Source: Aquilutibacter rugosus (GTDB lineage: Bacteria; Pseudomonadota; Gammaproteobacteria; Xanthomonadales; Xanthomonadaceae). Taken from it: a DNA stretch of 64,000 bases. Where the stretch lies: NCBI RefSeq assembly GCF_036541335.1, contig NZ_JAZHBO010000001.1, positions 868,001 through 932,000 of the forward strand, written 5' to 3'. Shown one piece after another: positions 46,342 through 54,188 of the stretch. Within the stretch, counting starts at the first letter, position 1. Each line of letters opens with the position of its first letter. The position numbers were made by a program, and so were the translations under genes. The notes beneath the pieces were generated by a model. That model was not told the DNA's origin. It ran no database searches and saw only the letters and a program-made list of their open reading frames with translations.

Positions 46342-46408
46342 GGACCTTCAGACCTCTTCACGCGGCAGTGACGCCTAGGATGAAAAAATCGGCTATAAAG
46401 TTAGAAAT

Positions 46409-46442
46409 TCCAATGACTTAGGTCCAATTGTAAATGTCCAGT
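46409..46442 (+). repeat. Three direct repeats upstream of the exopolysaccharide operon promoter
   Basis: TCCAAT (46409), TCCAAT (46423) and TCCAGT (46437) recur at exact 14-base intervals and end 11 bases before the -35 box. Such an array is the form of an activator site, but no known regulator's consensus is matched. Confidence 0.4.
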
Positions 46443-46452
46443 AAATTAAACC

Positions 46453-46481
46453 TTGACATGATCATAAGGATTGAACAAGAT
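46453..46481 (+). promoter_or_regulatory. Candidate sigma70 promoter of the exopolysaccharide operon
   Basis: TTGACA (46453-46458, perfect) and CAAGAT (46476-46481) are 17 bases apart. The spacer starts within an 8-base palindrome ATGATCAT (46458-46465). The -10 is poor, which suits an activated promoter. Confidence 0.5.
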
Positions 46482-46515
46482 GACCATGTGTCAGTAGGTG
46501 AATTCGGCGGGGATC

Positions 46516-46537
46516 CTGGGTTCGACCTAGCTTTTTT
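46516..46537 (+). terminator. Possible leader attenuator before the exopolysaccharide operon
   Basis: A 6-bp stem with one G-U pair (46516-46521 with 46525-46530) and a 3-base loop is followed by a C and six T. It lies between the promoter and the first gene. The stem is weak, so termination would be partial at best. Confidence 0.35.
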
Positions 46538-46575
46538 GTATTGAACAGTTGAATTCACAGAGTGGGGCGATCAAC

Positions 46576-47490
46576 TTGAACAGTCACTCAACCGCGGACG
46601 ATTCAACCATACCGGCGGCCACCTCGTGGTTGACGCTCGGTGTCAGTCGTCTGGAACATTCCGTGGCGGGTCAAATGCAGCCGGGGCATCTGTACTCGCT
46701 GGTGACCGAATTGCCTTCGATCCGGTATCCGCTACTGAACAATACGATTGCCGAGGCCATTCGTGCCGGTGTTCCCTGCACTATTATCGAGGCCGCGCGA
46801 CCCGAGCATTATCTCGAGCGGCTTTGCACGCCGCCCAAATTCGATCTGAACGACGCGTTGGATCGACGCATGCTCAATGTGTACTGCATGCAGTCCGAGT
46901 TTCAGAAAAAGATGTTCCAGGTCGGTGTGGGTCCCATGCTTGAGGAACTGGATCGTTTCGGCGTTGAATACGGCAGTCTGGTGCTGTTCGATCACGCCAG
47001 CTCGCTGCTGAATCTGTATGACCTGAATCTGGCTACGCAACAACTCGATGCGATTGGCGAGTGGGGCGAGCGTAATGGCCTGACCGTCATCATGGTGTTC
47101 TCGCAGTTGCATGGTAGCAAGTGGGTTACGCCACGGGCGCTGTTGGACAGCATGTCCGGCATGGCAACGCTGAGCGAATCCTCCGACGGCCTGGCCATCG
47201 GTTTTCCGTACTGGCAGTTCAACGGTGGTGTGGCGTCCGGTGTCAGCTTTCGCATCGAGCTGAATGCCGAAGGCGATTACGAGGTCACCAGTTGGAAGCG
47301 CACTCCACGCGATGCGGAGGGGCCGTATCCGGAAACCAACGGCATGGTGCTGCCGGCAAACCCGACGATCGAGAATCAAGTCGTCAATATCCGTGAGTTT
47401 GAAACGCGCAACAGTCCCCGACCGTCACCGACGCCGGGTGTGTTCCGCAATCTCAAGGCGCGTCGCTCCGAATTTGACGACTTTCTCTGA
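46576..47490 (+). CDS. BcsE-like N-domain protein, first gene of the exopolysaccharide operon
   Basis: This 304-residue protein has an alpha/beta fold reminiscent of a degenerate RecA-like or REC-like domain (LTLGVSRLEHS, YSLVTELPSIRYPLLNNTI, SLVLFDHASSLLNL, LTVIMVFSQLHG). No Walker A motif is present. The pattern and position suggest the N-terminal part of BcsE, the c-di-GMP-sensing cellulose regulator; the C-terminal GIL domain with its R-x-G-D motif is missing. This match is recognition at fold level and not certain. The start is a TTG at 46576 with GGGG 8 bases upstream; another in-frame TTG at 46549 lacks a ribosome site. Promoter, direct repeats and a leader hairpin precede it. Confidence 0.5.
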   Translation: MNSHSTADDSTIPAATSWLTLGVSRLEHSVAGQMQPGHLYSLVTELPSIRYPLLNNTIAEAIRAGVPCTIIEAARPEHYLERLCTPPKFDLNDALDRRMLNVYCMQSEFQKKMFQVGVGPMLEELDRFGVEYGSLVLFDHASSLLNLYDLNLATQQLDAIGEWGERNGLTVIMVFSQLHGSKWVTPRALLDSMSGMATLSESSDGLAIGFPYWQFNGGVASGVSFRIELNAEGDYEVTSWKRTPRDAEGPYPETNGMVLPANPTIENQVVNIREFETRNSPRPSPTPGVFRNLKARRSEFDDFL

Positions 47491-47556
47491 CCACTTATCA
47501 GGACGTTTCATACCCTCATCGCTTTTTCACACCGCAGTCGAGACTCTGGATTCGCA

Positions 47557-50214
47557 ATGATCGGCGACAGCAACAACAAATCGTTGACTACCCGCCTTAA
47601 AGTTGTCGATCAATCGACCGCTGCGATCCGAACTTCGCAGTTTTTCGGTGTGGTACTGCTGTCCGCGCCGGTGATTGCCGGTGCTAAAGCGGTGGATGTG
47701 CAGTCGTGGTACGGTCAGATTCCCTCGGCCAAGCCGCGGGGGCAAGTGGCCGAACGCTCGACGCGTCTGCGTTCTGCCGATGCCAAGCAGCAATGGGTTG
47801 CCGATAACGTCAGGCAATATCGTCTGCAGTATGCGCAGGCCGACTCGCGTGCACGTTCGCGCGTGGTGCCGGTGGTGCAAAGTATGTATGGCGGAGTCGG
47901 CGGTGCCGATGCCACCATGTCGATTTCCTCGCCGCTGATTCGCTCCAAAAAGAGCAGGGCGACTACCGCTGCCACGCCCGCAGCCTCTGCGACTCCGACA
48001 AAGGTGGCTCCGGCAGCACCGGTAACTCAGCCTGCAAAGGTCGCAGTCAGTAAGCCCACGGTCGCTTCCGTTGCACGCCCGCGCGCTATTGTTACGTCCA
48101 AACAAACCAAGGCGGTCACCACACAGCGGGCGAAGCCGAACGTTGCAAAGGCCGTGACAGCCCTGTCGCCGAAATCGGCGGCGCGACGCGTTGTTCGCAA
48201 AGAGACCGCTGCAGCCGCTCCGGCTGTTACCGCACGCCGTGCGATTGCAGCGCCGACTGTTGCATCGGTAGCCGTCGTGGATGCGCCTGTCAAGGCGACT
48301 CGTGTGGAGCCCGCGGTAGCAGCTTCGATTCCAACGCCCGCGCCCGCATCCGCAGTGCCATCGATCATGGATGTGCCCGCTACGGTTAGCGCAGTGCCGT
48401 CGATCATGGATGTGCCCGCCACGCCATCGGCTACACCCGCGGCAATGCCATCGATCATGGATGTGCCCGCTACGGTTGGCGCAGTGCCGTCGATCATGGA
48501 TGTGCCCGCCACGCCATCGGCTACACCCGCGGCAATGCCATCGATCATGGATGTGCCCGCCACGCCATCGGCTGCACCCGCGGCAATGCCATCGATCATG
48601 GATGTGCCCGCTACGGTTGGCGCAGTGCCGTCGATCATGGAGGTGCCCGCTACGGTTGGCCCAGTGCCATCGATCATGGATGTGCCCGCTACGGTTGGCG
48701 CAGTGCCGTCGATCATGGAGGTGCCCGCTACGGTTGGCCCAGTGCCATCGATCATGGATGTGCCCGCTACGGTTGGCGCAGTGCCATCGATCATGGATGT
48801 GCCCACTACGCCTTCGGCGTTCCCCGCGCCAACGGCCGGCAGTACTCACTCGGCGTTGACAGGGTCCGAAGGGGTGCAGGTGTCGGAACGTAGTGAGGGC
48901 AATAGCCCCGAGCCCGAGGTTTACAAGGTCACGGCCGAAGCCGCGCCGATTCGCATTGCCACCGAAGCGCCCAAGCCAATGCAGATGGGTGCGTTCGAGT
49001 ACGTGCCGCAGCATGAAGATCCCTACTCGACTATTAAGCGGACTCGCCCGCAACAGGCCGTCGTGAACGCCAATCTGGCCGGCGATTACCGGAAAGTCGC
49101 CAAGCTGGGCCTGCCGCTAGTGAAATCGGCAGATGCAGATCCCGAATTCCGACTGATTGTCGGTAACGCATTGGCATGGACCGGCAACACAGAGGCTGCG
49201 GATGCCATCTACAAGACCCTGCTGGATACACCGATGCGTTTGGCTGCGCTAACCGCCATGGCCAACGTGATGCGCTGGCGTGGCAAAGACTATCGCGCGT
49301 TGCCAATGTACCGCGAGGTGTTGGCTACCGATTCGGAAAATAACGACGCGCTCGAAGGTATGGCCTTGGCGAAGGAGTCCTTGCGTCCGCGCACGCGCGT
49401 TACGCTGGACACTTCAGGCGACGTTGACAACGTAGAAACCCGGGCCCTTACGGTCAACTACCGCTGGAATACGAAAGACGGGGCTCGAGTTTGGGAACTC
49501 GAAGGGCGGGGCGTCCGCGCCGAGTTGCCGGGTGGCCCGCAGGCCAGTCAGATGCAATTGACCGGCCGCCTGCACGCCCACGATTTGCCCATGGATCCGC
49601 TGATCGAGGTCACGGCATCCGATCGGATCTACGGTCTGGTGACGGTTTCGCCTATCCCCGACAAGCCGTTACGCGTGCATGCGGGTGTGGTGAACTGGGG
49701 TGATCAGTCGTTGAACCCGCGAGCACTGGATAAGCGTCTTACCGCCTGGAATGTCGGTGCTACCGGACAGTTCCCGAGCGTAGTAGGGCAGTTCTCGTTT
49801 GGGTTCGATCAGTATCGCGTTTCCGACGGCAACAATGTCAGCGCCGGCACTTTGCGACTGGCGCCGCCGTTCCATGTGATCTCCAAGCACATCAAGCCGG
49901 TCATCGGCATGGAATTCCGCGAGGCCAGGACCAATGTAGCCGAGTACTGGTCACCTGCCGACGGATACGGTACTGCGTTTGTCGGCCTCGATTACGAATG
50001 GAGCAATGATCGCTGGTCGCTGTCGGCCAGCGTGCAGCGCGGCACCCGTCTCTGGGGTGAGGCCGATAAGAGCTGGGGCGCTTCGTTCAATGCCAGTTAC
50101 AAGTTGAATGCAGACTGGTCCACCGGCATGCGTGCATGGGCCATCTCCAATACCCGTGACGCGAAGCCGTATCGCGCCCACACGGGCATGCTGTTCCTGG
50201 AGCGGCGCTGGTGA
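47557..50214 (+). CDS. Exopolysaccharide export porin with TPR region and beta-barrel (PgaA/BcsC-like)
   Basis: This 885-residue secreted protein has a hydrophobic signal-like segment at about residues 30-45. An Ala/Pro/Lys-rich region (about 130-265) is followed by 11 copies of a P-S-I-M-D/E-V-P repeat (268-425). TPR-like helices follow at about 500-605 (LIVGNALAWTGNTEAADAIY, VMRWRGKDYRALPMYREV). The last about 280 residues are rich in alternating beta strands and end in Trp, as outer-membrane barrels do. This is the layout of PgaA and BcsC, which export the polymer through the outer membrane. The TPR part is short compared with either. The stop overlaps the glycosyltransferase start as GTGA. 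Confidence 0.75.
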   Translation: MIGDSNNKSLTTRLKVVDQSTAAIRTSQFFGVVLLSAPVIAGAKAVDVQSWYGQIPSAKPRGQVAERSTRLRSADAKQQWVADNVRQYRLQYAQADSRARSRVVPVVQSMYGGVGGADATMSISSPLIRSKKSRATTAATPAASATPTKVAPAAPVTQPAKVAVSKPTVASVARPRAIVTSKQTKAVTTQRAKPNVAKAVTALSPKSAARRVVRKETAAAAPAVTARRAIAAPTVASVAVVDAPVKATRVEPAVAASIPTPAPASAVPSIMDVPATVSAVPSIMDVPATPSATPAAMPSIMDVPATVGAVPSIMDVPATPSATPAAMPSIMDVPATPSAAPAAMPSIMDVPATVGAVPSIMEVPATVGPVPSIMDVPATVGAVPSIMEVPATVGPVPSIMDVPATVGAVPSIMDVPTTPSAFPAPTAGSTHSALTGSEGVQVSERSEGNSPEPEVYKVTAEAAPIRIATEAPKPMQMGAFEYVPQHEDPYSTIKRTRPQQAVVNANLAGDYRKVAKLGLPLVKSADADPEFRLIVGNALAWTGNTEAADAIYKTLLDTPMRLAALTAMANVMRWRGKDYRALPMYREVLATDSENNDALEGMALAKESLRPRTRVTLDTSGDVDNVETRALTVNYRWNTKDGARVWELEGRGVRAELPGGPQASQMQLTGRLHAHDLPMDPLIEVTASDRIYGLVTVSPIPDKPLRVHAGVVNWGDQSLNPRALDKRLTAWNVGATGQFPSVVGQFSFGFDQYRVSDGNNVSAGTLRLAPPFHVISKHIKPVIGMEFREARTNVAEYWSPADGYGTAFVGLDYEWSNDRWSLSASVQRGTRLWGEADKSWGASFNASYKLNADWSTGMRAWAISNTRDAKPYRAHTGMLFLERRW
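48358..48831 (+). repeat. Coding tandem repeat (11 units) within the export porin gene
   Basis: Eleven units start with PSIM(D/E)VP. Two forms alternate: a 39-base (13-aa) form ending ATVGAV or similar, and a 51-base (17-aa) form ending ATPSATPAAM or similar. Units are nearly identical at the DNA level, so copy number may change by slippage or recombination without shifting the frame. Confidence 0.95.
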
Positions 50215-51560
50215 GGCGACAACGCACGATCGCGTTCGGTTTCATTGGTCTTATCGTGCTGTCGTCCCTGCTGGTACTGGGATTCAGTATTCTGACCCTG
50301 CAGCGCGACGGCGGTTCGCTCACCATCATCCTCGAAAACACCGTGCTGCGCATGGTGGCCATCTACCTGCTGTTTATTCTGGTAGTGCTGATCCTGCGCT
50401 ACAGCATCACCATTTTGCTCTCGTATCTTGAGCACATTAACATCGTGTCACGCCGCGATTCGAGTGCCACCGAGGCCAACGATCTTTCGCTGCCGATGAT
50501 TTCGCTGGTCGTGCCTGCCTATAACGAAGGCGTTCTCATTGAGGCAGCACTTAAGGCACTACTGAATCTCGATTACCCGAATTACGAGATCATCGTCGTT
50601 GATGACGGCTCGTCGGATGACACCTATTACAAAGCTCTGCGGATTTCAGAGACCTCGGCTGACGTACCCGTTCGCGTGCTGACCCAGCCCAATGCCGGCA
50701 AGGCGCAGGCCCTGAACAAAGGCATTTCCATGGCACACGGTGAATTCGTGCTGTGCATGGATGGCGATTCCAAACTGTCCAGCAATACCCTGCGGGCCTG
50801 CGTCCGTCACTTTGCCGATGCACGTGTCGGCGCTGTGGCCGGCAACGTCAAGGTCATCAATCGCAACAACATATGGTCCAGAATCCAGGCACTCGAGTAT
50901 ATCGAGGGCCTGGCAATGGCACGCAAGGCGCAGAGTTTTGCCCATGTCGTGAACATTATTCCGGGGCCCTTGGGCATGTTCCGCAAAGAGGTGCTGCGCG
51001 AAGTCGGCGGCTATGATCACCACACCTTTGCAGAAGACTGCGACCTGACCCTGAAGCTGCTGATGCACGGATGGCACATTGTCTATGAGCCCGCAGCGGT
51101 GGCTTGGGTAGAGACGCCTTCGAGCCTGCTTAACCTGCTCAAGCAACGGTATCGCTGGACGCGCGGCATTCTGCAGGCCACTACCAGGCATGGCTGGGCA
51201 CTCTGGAGTCCGCGACGTGCCGGCGTCAACTTCTGGATTCTCTGGTACATGCTGTTCGAAGGCGTGGTCTGGCCCTTCTCCAACGTGCTGTCCAACCTGT
51301 TCTTCGTGTACGTCAGTTTTGAGTACGGGCTGATCACGCTGCTGTTCTTCTGGTGGCTGCAGTTGACCCTGCTGGACCTGATCGCTGCCAGCTATTGCGT
51401 AATCATCGAAAAGGAAGATCCGAAAATCATTCCCTATGCCATTTTGTTTCGCCTTCTGTACATCAATATCATCGATGTGGCCAAGGTATTGGCTACAATT
51501 GAGGAATGGCGCGGCACGACCATGACCTGGGGCAAACTTGAACGAGAAGGACATTTGTAA
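50211..51560 (+). CDS. Processive family 2 glycosyltransferase (PgaC-like polysaccharide synthase)
   Basis: This membrane synthase has two N-terminal helices (about 8-30 and 45-72), a GT-A domain and three to four C-terminal helices. Every catalytic motif is intact: VDDGSSD (130-136), DGDS (184-187), the AEDCD general base site (E275-D276), and QRYRW (312-316). NAGKAQALNKG (161-171) is typical of the PgaC/HasA/chitin synthase group that polymerises GlcNAc-containing sugars from UDP donors. Length 449 aa, close to PgaC (441 aa). It starts with GTG overlapping the porin stop and is followed without gap by a small membrane protein. It is the only glycosyltransferase in the operon with a complete active site. 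Confidence 0.88.
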   Translation: MRRQRTIAFGFIGLIVLSSLLVLGFSILTLQRDGGSLTIILENTVLRMVAIYLLFILVVLILRYSITILLSYLEHINIVSRRDSSATEANDLSLPMISLVVPAYNEGVLIEAALKALLNLDYPNYEIIVVDDGSSDDTYYKALRISETSADVPVRVLTQPNAGKAQALNKGISMAHGEFVLCMDGDSKLSSNTLRACVRHFADARVGAVAGNVKVINRNNIWSRIQALEYIEGLAMARKAQSFAHVVNIIPGPLGMFRKEVLREVGGYDHHTFAEDCDLTLKLLMHGWHIVYEPAAVAWVETPSSLLNLLKQRYRWTRGILQATTRHGWALWSPRRAGVNFWILWYMLFEGVVWPFSNVLSNLFFVYVSFEYGLITLLFFWWLQLTLLDLIAASYCVIIEKEDPKIIPYAILFRLLYINIIDVAKVLATIEEWRGTTMTWGKLEREGHL

Positions 51561-51794
51561 GTGGACCTGATTTCCATTCTGGCAACCGTGATCCTGGCGA
51601 CCACCATTGCCACCGTGATCATGGGCTTTGTTGCTTACGCCGCATTCAAGATCCGCGAAAACCGCAAGCCCGGTCGGGCCTTAAATCTCGATCTGGGCAA
51701 TACCGGCGCCGAGGACGAGCCGATTTTCTTTAGCCGCTACGTTCCCGCCCGTATGGATAAAGATCTGGATTTGCCGGGAACGGGATTTGAATGA
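51561..51794 (+). CDS. Small single-span membrane protein, possible PgaD-like accessory
   Basis: This 77-residue protein has one hydrophobic helix (about residues 4-28) followed by a basic stretch (KIRENRKPGR) and an acidic, aromatic tail (EPIFFSRYVPARMDKDLDLP). The GTG start follows directly after the synthase stop and the stop overlaps the deacetylase start as ATGA, so it is translated between those two. Its place equals that of PgaD, the small partner of PgaC, but PgaD has two helices and no sequence match is claimed. Unknown function. Confidence 0.7.
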   Translation: MDLISILATVILATTIATVIMGFVAYAAFKIRENRKPGRALNLDLGNTGAEDEPIFFSRYVPARMDKDLDLPGTGFE

Positions 51795-53686
51795 TGGCTG
51801 CGGTCATGAATCCATCCCGTCAGGGCTCTGTAATCGGAACGCCGAAATGGCGCATTCCGCAATGGATGCTGATGCCCTATTTGTCGGTCTTGGGTCTGGT
51901 ACTGCCTGTGCTTGTCTACTTGCTGATGATGTCGCACCTGGGCTGGCGTGCTCCGGTGTTCGGAGATCGTGCCCAGTCTAATGCCGCCGCCGTTGCCGAG
52001 GGCACGGTCTATCTTTTCGTCTCTGAAACGAACAAACAGTACTACGACACGATCGGCGGCAATTACGAGGTGCTGGTTCAGCCGTGGCGCAAGTATTTTA
52101 AGGCGCGCGGCCGCGAATACACCGAGATCTCGGATCTGGATCAGGTACGACCGCGCGCCAATACCGTGGTGATCCTGCCGTCTGCGATTGCGATTGGCGC
52201 TGATGAGCGACGCACACTGGCCGGTCTGCAGGAGTCGGGCGTCAGTGTCCTGACGACCTGGGCCTCCGGTACGCGCAATTCCGATGGCGAGTGGACCGGG
52301 TGGGATTTTCTGCAGTCGCTGGGCATTGTGGTGCTCGGCGAGCGTGAAAAACTCCAAGGTTCCGGGCGGCAAGTCACGATGTCCGCAGAGACGCCGCTGA
52401 CGCTCAGTCAGGCCCCCGCTCAACGTGTGTGGCTGAGTCCGGCTTCGGAGCCGATGCTGCGCTTCCGTGGCGATCACATTGCCGCCCGTCTGACGGACTG
52501 GTACCGAGTAGAGACGCCCGGCTATCCGAGCGAGGGCGCTGTCGTCTATACCGAGTCCCGCACCAGCCGGACGGTTGGCTTTGCGTTCGCGGAGACGTCG
52601 TGGGATGCGTCACTCAATCTGATTTACCCCACGCTTGATGATGCATTGCTGTGGCTGCAGCGGCAGCCAATGATCGCATTGGCTAACTGGCCCAATGGCT
52701 ATCACGCGGCGCAATTGGTTGAAATGGACACCGAGCACCTTTTCGGTGCCGCCAATGCACTGGCCGACATGCTCAAGGCGCGCGGTATTCCCGGCACGTT
52801 CTTCCTGCTGACGAGCGAGGCGATCAAGGATCCTAAGACGGTTCGTCGGTTGGCAAATGATCGCTTCGATATTGCCTATCACGGTGATATTCATATCGGT
52901 TTCGCCAAGCAGTCTGAGGCCGAGCAGCAAAATCGACTGACTCTCATGAGGCAGCAATTGGCCAGTCTGGATCCGGCCTTGGCCCGATCAGCGCGCGGGT
53001 TTCGGGCCCCGACAGAAGCCTATGAGCCAATCACCGAGCGACTCCTGCAAAAGATGGGGATTCGTTATCACCTGGTGGATCCTTCGCGGGCCGAAGCGGC
53101 ACTCCCGTTTTTCCTGAAAGCCAAAGACGTCAGTCCGGACGATGAGTTGGTGGTCATGCCGCGCACGCAGCGCGATGACCTCAACCAGCTTTCCCTCACT
53201 CAAGATCCGCAGGCCTTGCTTAAGGCGCTGACCGATGACATGGACAACAACCGGCGCGATGGTGGTCTGGGTACCTTGAGTGTGCACAGCCAGAATATGT
53301 CGCCCGGGCAGCCGCTAAATCAGGCCATGGCTCCTTATCTTGATCGTCTGCTGCAGTATCAGCGGTCCGGGGATTTGTGGTTGGCCAGTGGCGCTCAAGT
53401 TGAGCAATGGTGGCGTGCCCGCCGCAATGTCGCGGTTGTGGGCAGTCGGCAGGGCTTGCGCCTGGAACTGGATATTTCGGTTAAGGGAAATGCTCCGGTC
53501 AGCGGCGTCACCGTGCTCGTCATGGTGCCGGCGCGTGGCACGGTGCCAACCATCCGTGTCACTAAGGTGGGCGCCGTACAACCCGTTGTGAAGCGGGTAG
53601 ATGACTACACCAGCCAGCTCGTTTTCCCGACGTTGCAGCCGGGCAATTATGCATATCAGGTCAATTTTTCCAGGAGGACCAAATGA
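51791..53686 (+). CDS. Membrane-anchored polysaccharide deacetylase-like protein
   Basis: One N-terminal helix (about residues 28-48) would place the rest in the periplasm. Residues 70-270 resemble a flavodoxin-like or BcsE/amidotransferase-like fold of unknown role. The second half is a NodB-type (CE4) domain: D313 in EMDTEH, the metal-binding H364 and H368 in YHGDIH, R405 in RGFRAPTEAYE, and a late H in LSVHSQN. So the catalytic metal site looks complete. The C-terminal about 90 residues look like a beta-sandwich. The domain order is not that of PgaB, which has the deacetylase first and a hydrolase second. It probably deacetylates the polymer made by the synthase at 50211. Confidence 0.82.
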   Translation: MMAAVMNPSRQGSVIGTPKWRIPQWMLMPYLSVLGLVLPVLVYLLMMSHLGWRAPVFGDRAQSNAAAVAEGTVYLFVSETNKQYYDTIGGNYEVLVQPWRKYFKARGREYTEISDLDQVRPRANTVVILPSAIAIGADERRTLAGLQESGVSVLTTWASGTRNSDGEWTGWDFLQSLGIVVLGEREKLQGSGRQVTMSAETPLTLSQAPAQRVWLSPASEPMLRFRGDHIAARLTDWYRVETPGYPSEGAVVYTESRTSRTVGFAFAETSWDASLNLIYPTLDDALLWLQRQPMIALANWPNGYHAAQLVEMDTEHLFGAANALADMLKARGIPGTFFLLTSEAIKDPKTVRRLANDRFDIAYHGDIHIGFAKQSEAEQQNRLTLMRQQLASLDPALARSARGFRAPTEAYEPITERLLQKMGIRYHLVDPSRAEAALPFFLKAKDVSPDDELVVMPRTQRDDLNQLSLTQDPQALLKALTDDMDNNRRDGGLGTLSVHSQNMSPGQPLNQAMAPYLDRLLQYQRSGDLWLASGAQVEQWWRARRNVAVVGSRQGLRLELDISVKGNAPVSGVTVLVMVPARGTVPTIRVTKVGAVQPVVKRVDDYTSQLVFPTLQPGNYAYQVNFSRRTK

Positions 53687-54168
53687 GCGATACATCCGCC
53701 AGAGATGGCGCTTATCCGCTGATGGTGGCGTTTGTTCGAGATCGGGCCTTCGCATTACCTGAGTCGCTACTCCTGCCTATTTTCCGCGAGCTGGAACAGC
53801 GTGCCGAGCCCGGTACGCTACGCGCCTGGTGTCATCTGTTCGGAAAAGTTTGGGCCGCTGATGCGGCAGATCAGTTTCCAGCCGCGCAGGACTTGGCGGC
53901 GTTAAACGAGCTGGTCAACAAATTCTGGTCTGCAAACCGTTGGGGCTGGGCGCAGCTGAGTGAGGTCGAGGGCGGCCTGCTTGTCACGCATCATGGTGCG
54001 CCGATTGCCGACGACAAGGCAGCGCCGCATCTGCACTGGTCCTGCGGCTTGCTCGAGGGGTTCTACGAGGCCATCTTTAAGCAGCTTGGTGCCGACGATT
54101 CCATGAAAGTCCGGATTGAAGGCGCTTCCGATGATCATTTTGCTCTCACCCTGCGTCTGTCGGCGTAA
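53683..54168 (+). CDS. bcsD: Cellulose synthase subunit D-like protein (BcsD)
   Basis: This 161-residue protein matches the size of BcsD (AcsD, 156 aa in Komagataeibacter). The second half, NRWGWAQLSEVEGGLLVTHHGA then LLEGFYEAIFKQLGADDSM, follows the BcsD pattern of WG-T/A-V/Q-x-L then LEGLYGRW. BcsD forms octameric rings in the periplasm or cytosol and organises cellulose export into linear arrays. No signal peptide is seen. It is coupled by an overlap to the deacetylase. Its presence argues that the exported product is organised into ordered fibres or ribbons. Confidence 0.75.
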   Translation: MSDTSARDGAYPLMVAFVRDRAFALPESLLLPIFRELEQRAEPGTLRAWCHLFGKVWAADAADQFPAAQDLAALNELVNKFWSANRWGWAQLSEVEGGLLVTHHGAPIADDKAAPHLHWSCGLLEGFYEAIFKQLGADDSMKVRIEGASDDHFALTLRLSA

Positions 54169-54188
54169 AGGCGCGTAGGAATCACTTC

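Noticed and set aside
46482..46575. c-di-GMP (GEMM) riboswitch in the leader of the exopolysaccharide operon
   Set aside because: Attractive from context, but the leader is under 100 bases and the conserved GEMM sequence elements are not present.
48358..48831. CRISPR array
   Set aside because: The repeats are contiguous, in frame and protein coding; there are no unique spacers and no cas genes.
48371..48859. A plus-strand frame of 162 codons and a minus-strand frame of 259 codons inside the same repeat
   Set aside because: Same cause: frame shadows of the repeat, without start signals or a family match.
47527..49053. A 508-codon minus-strand open frame rich in His, Arg and Cys, opposite the export porin gene
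   Set aside because: It is open because the 39- and 51-base repeats are multiples of three and lack stops in several frames. The translation is a biased repeat with no recognisable fold, and the plus-strand frame has a signal, TPR and barrel.
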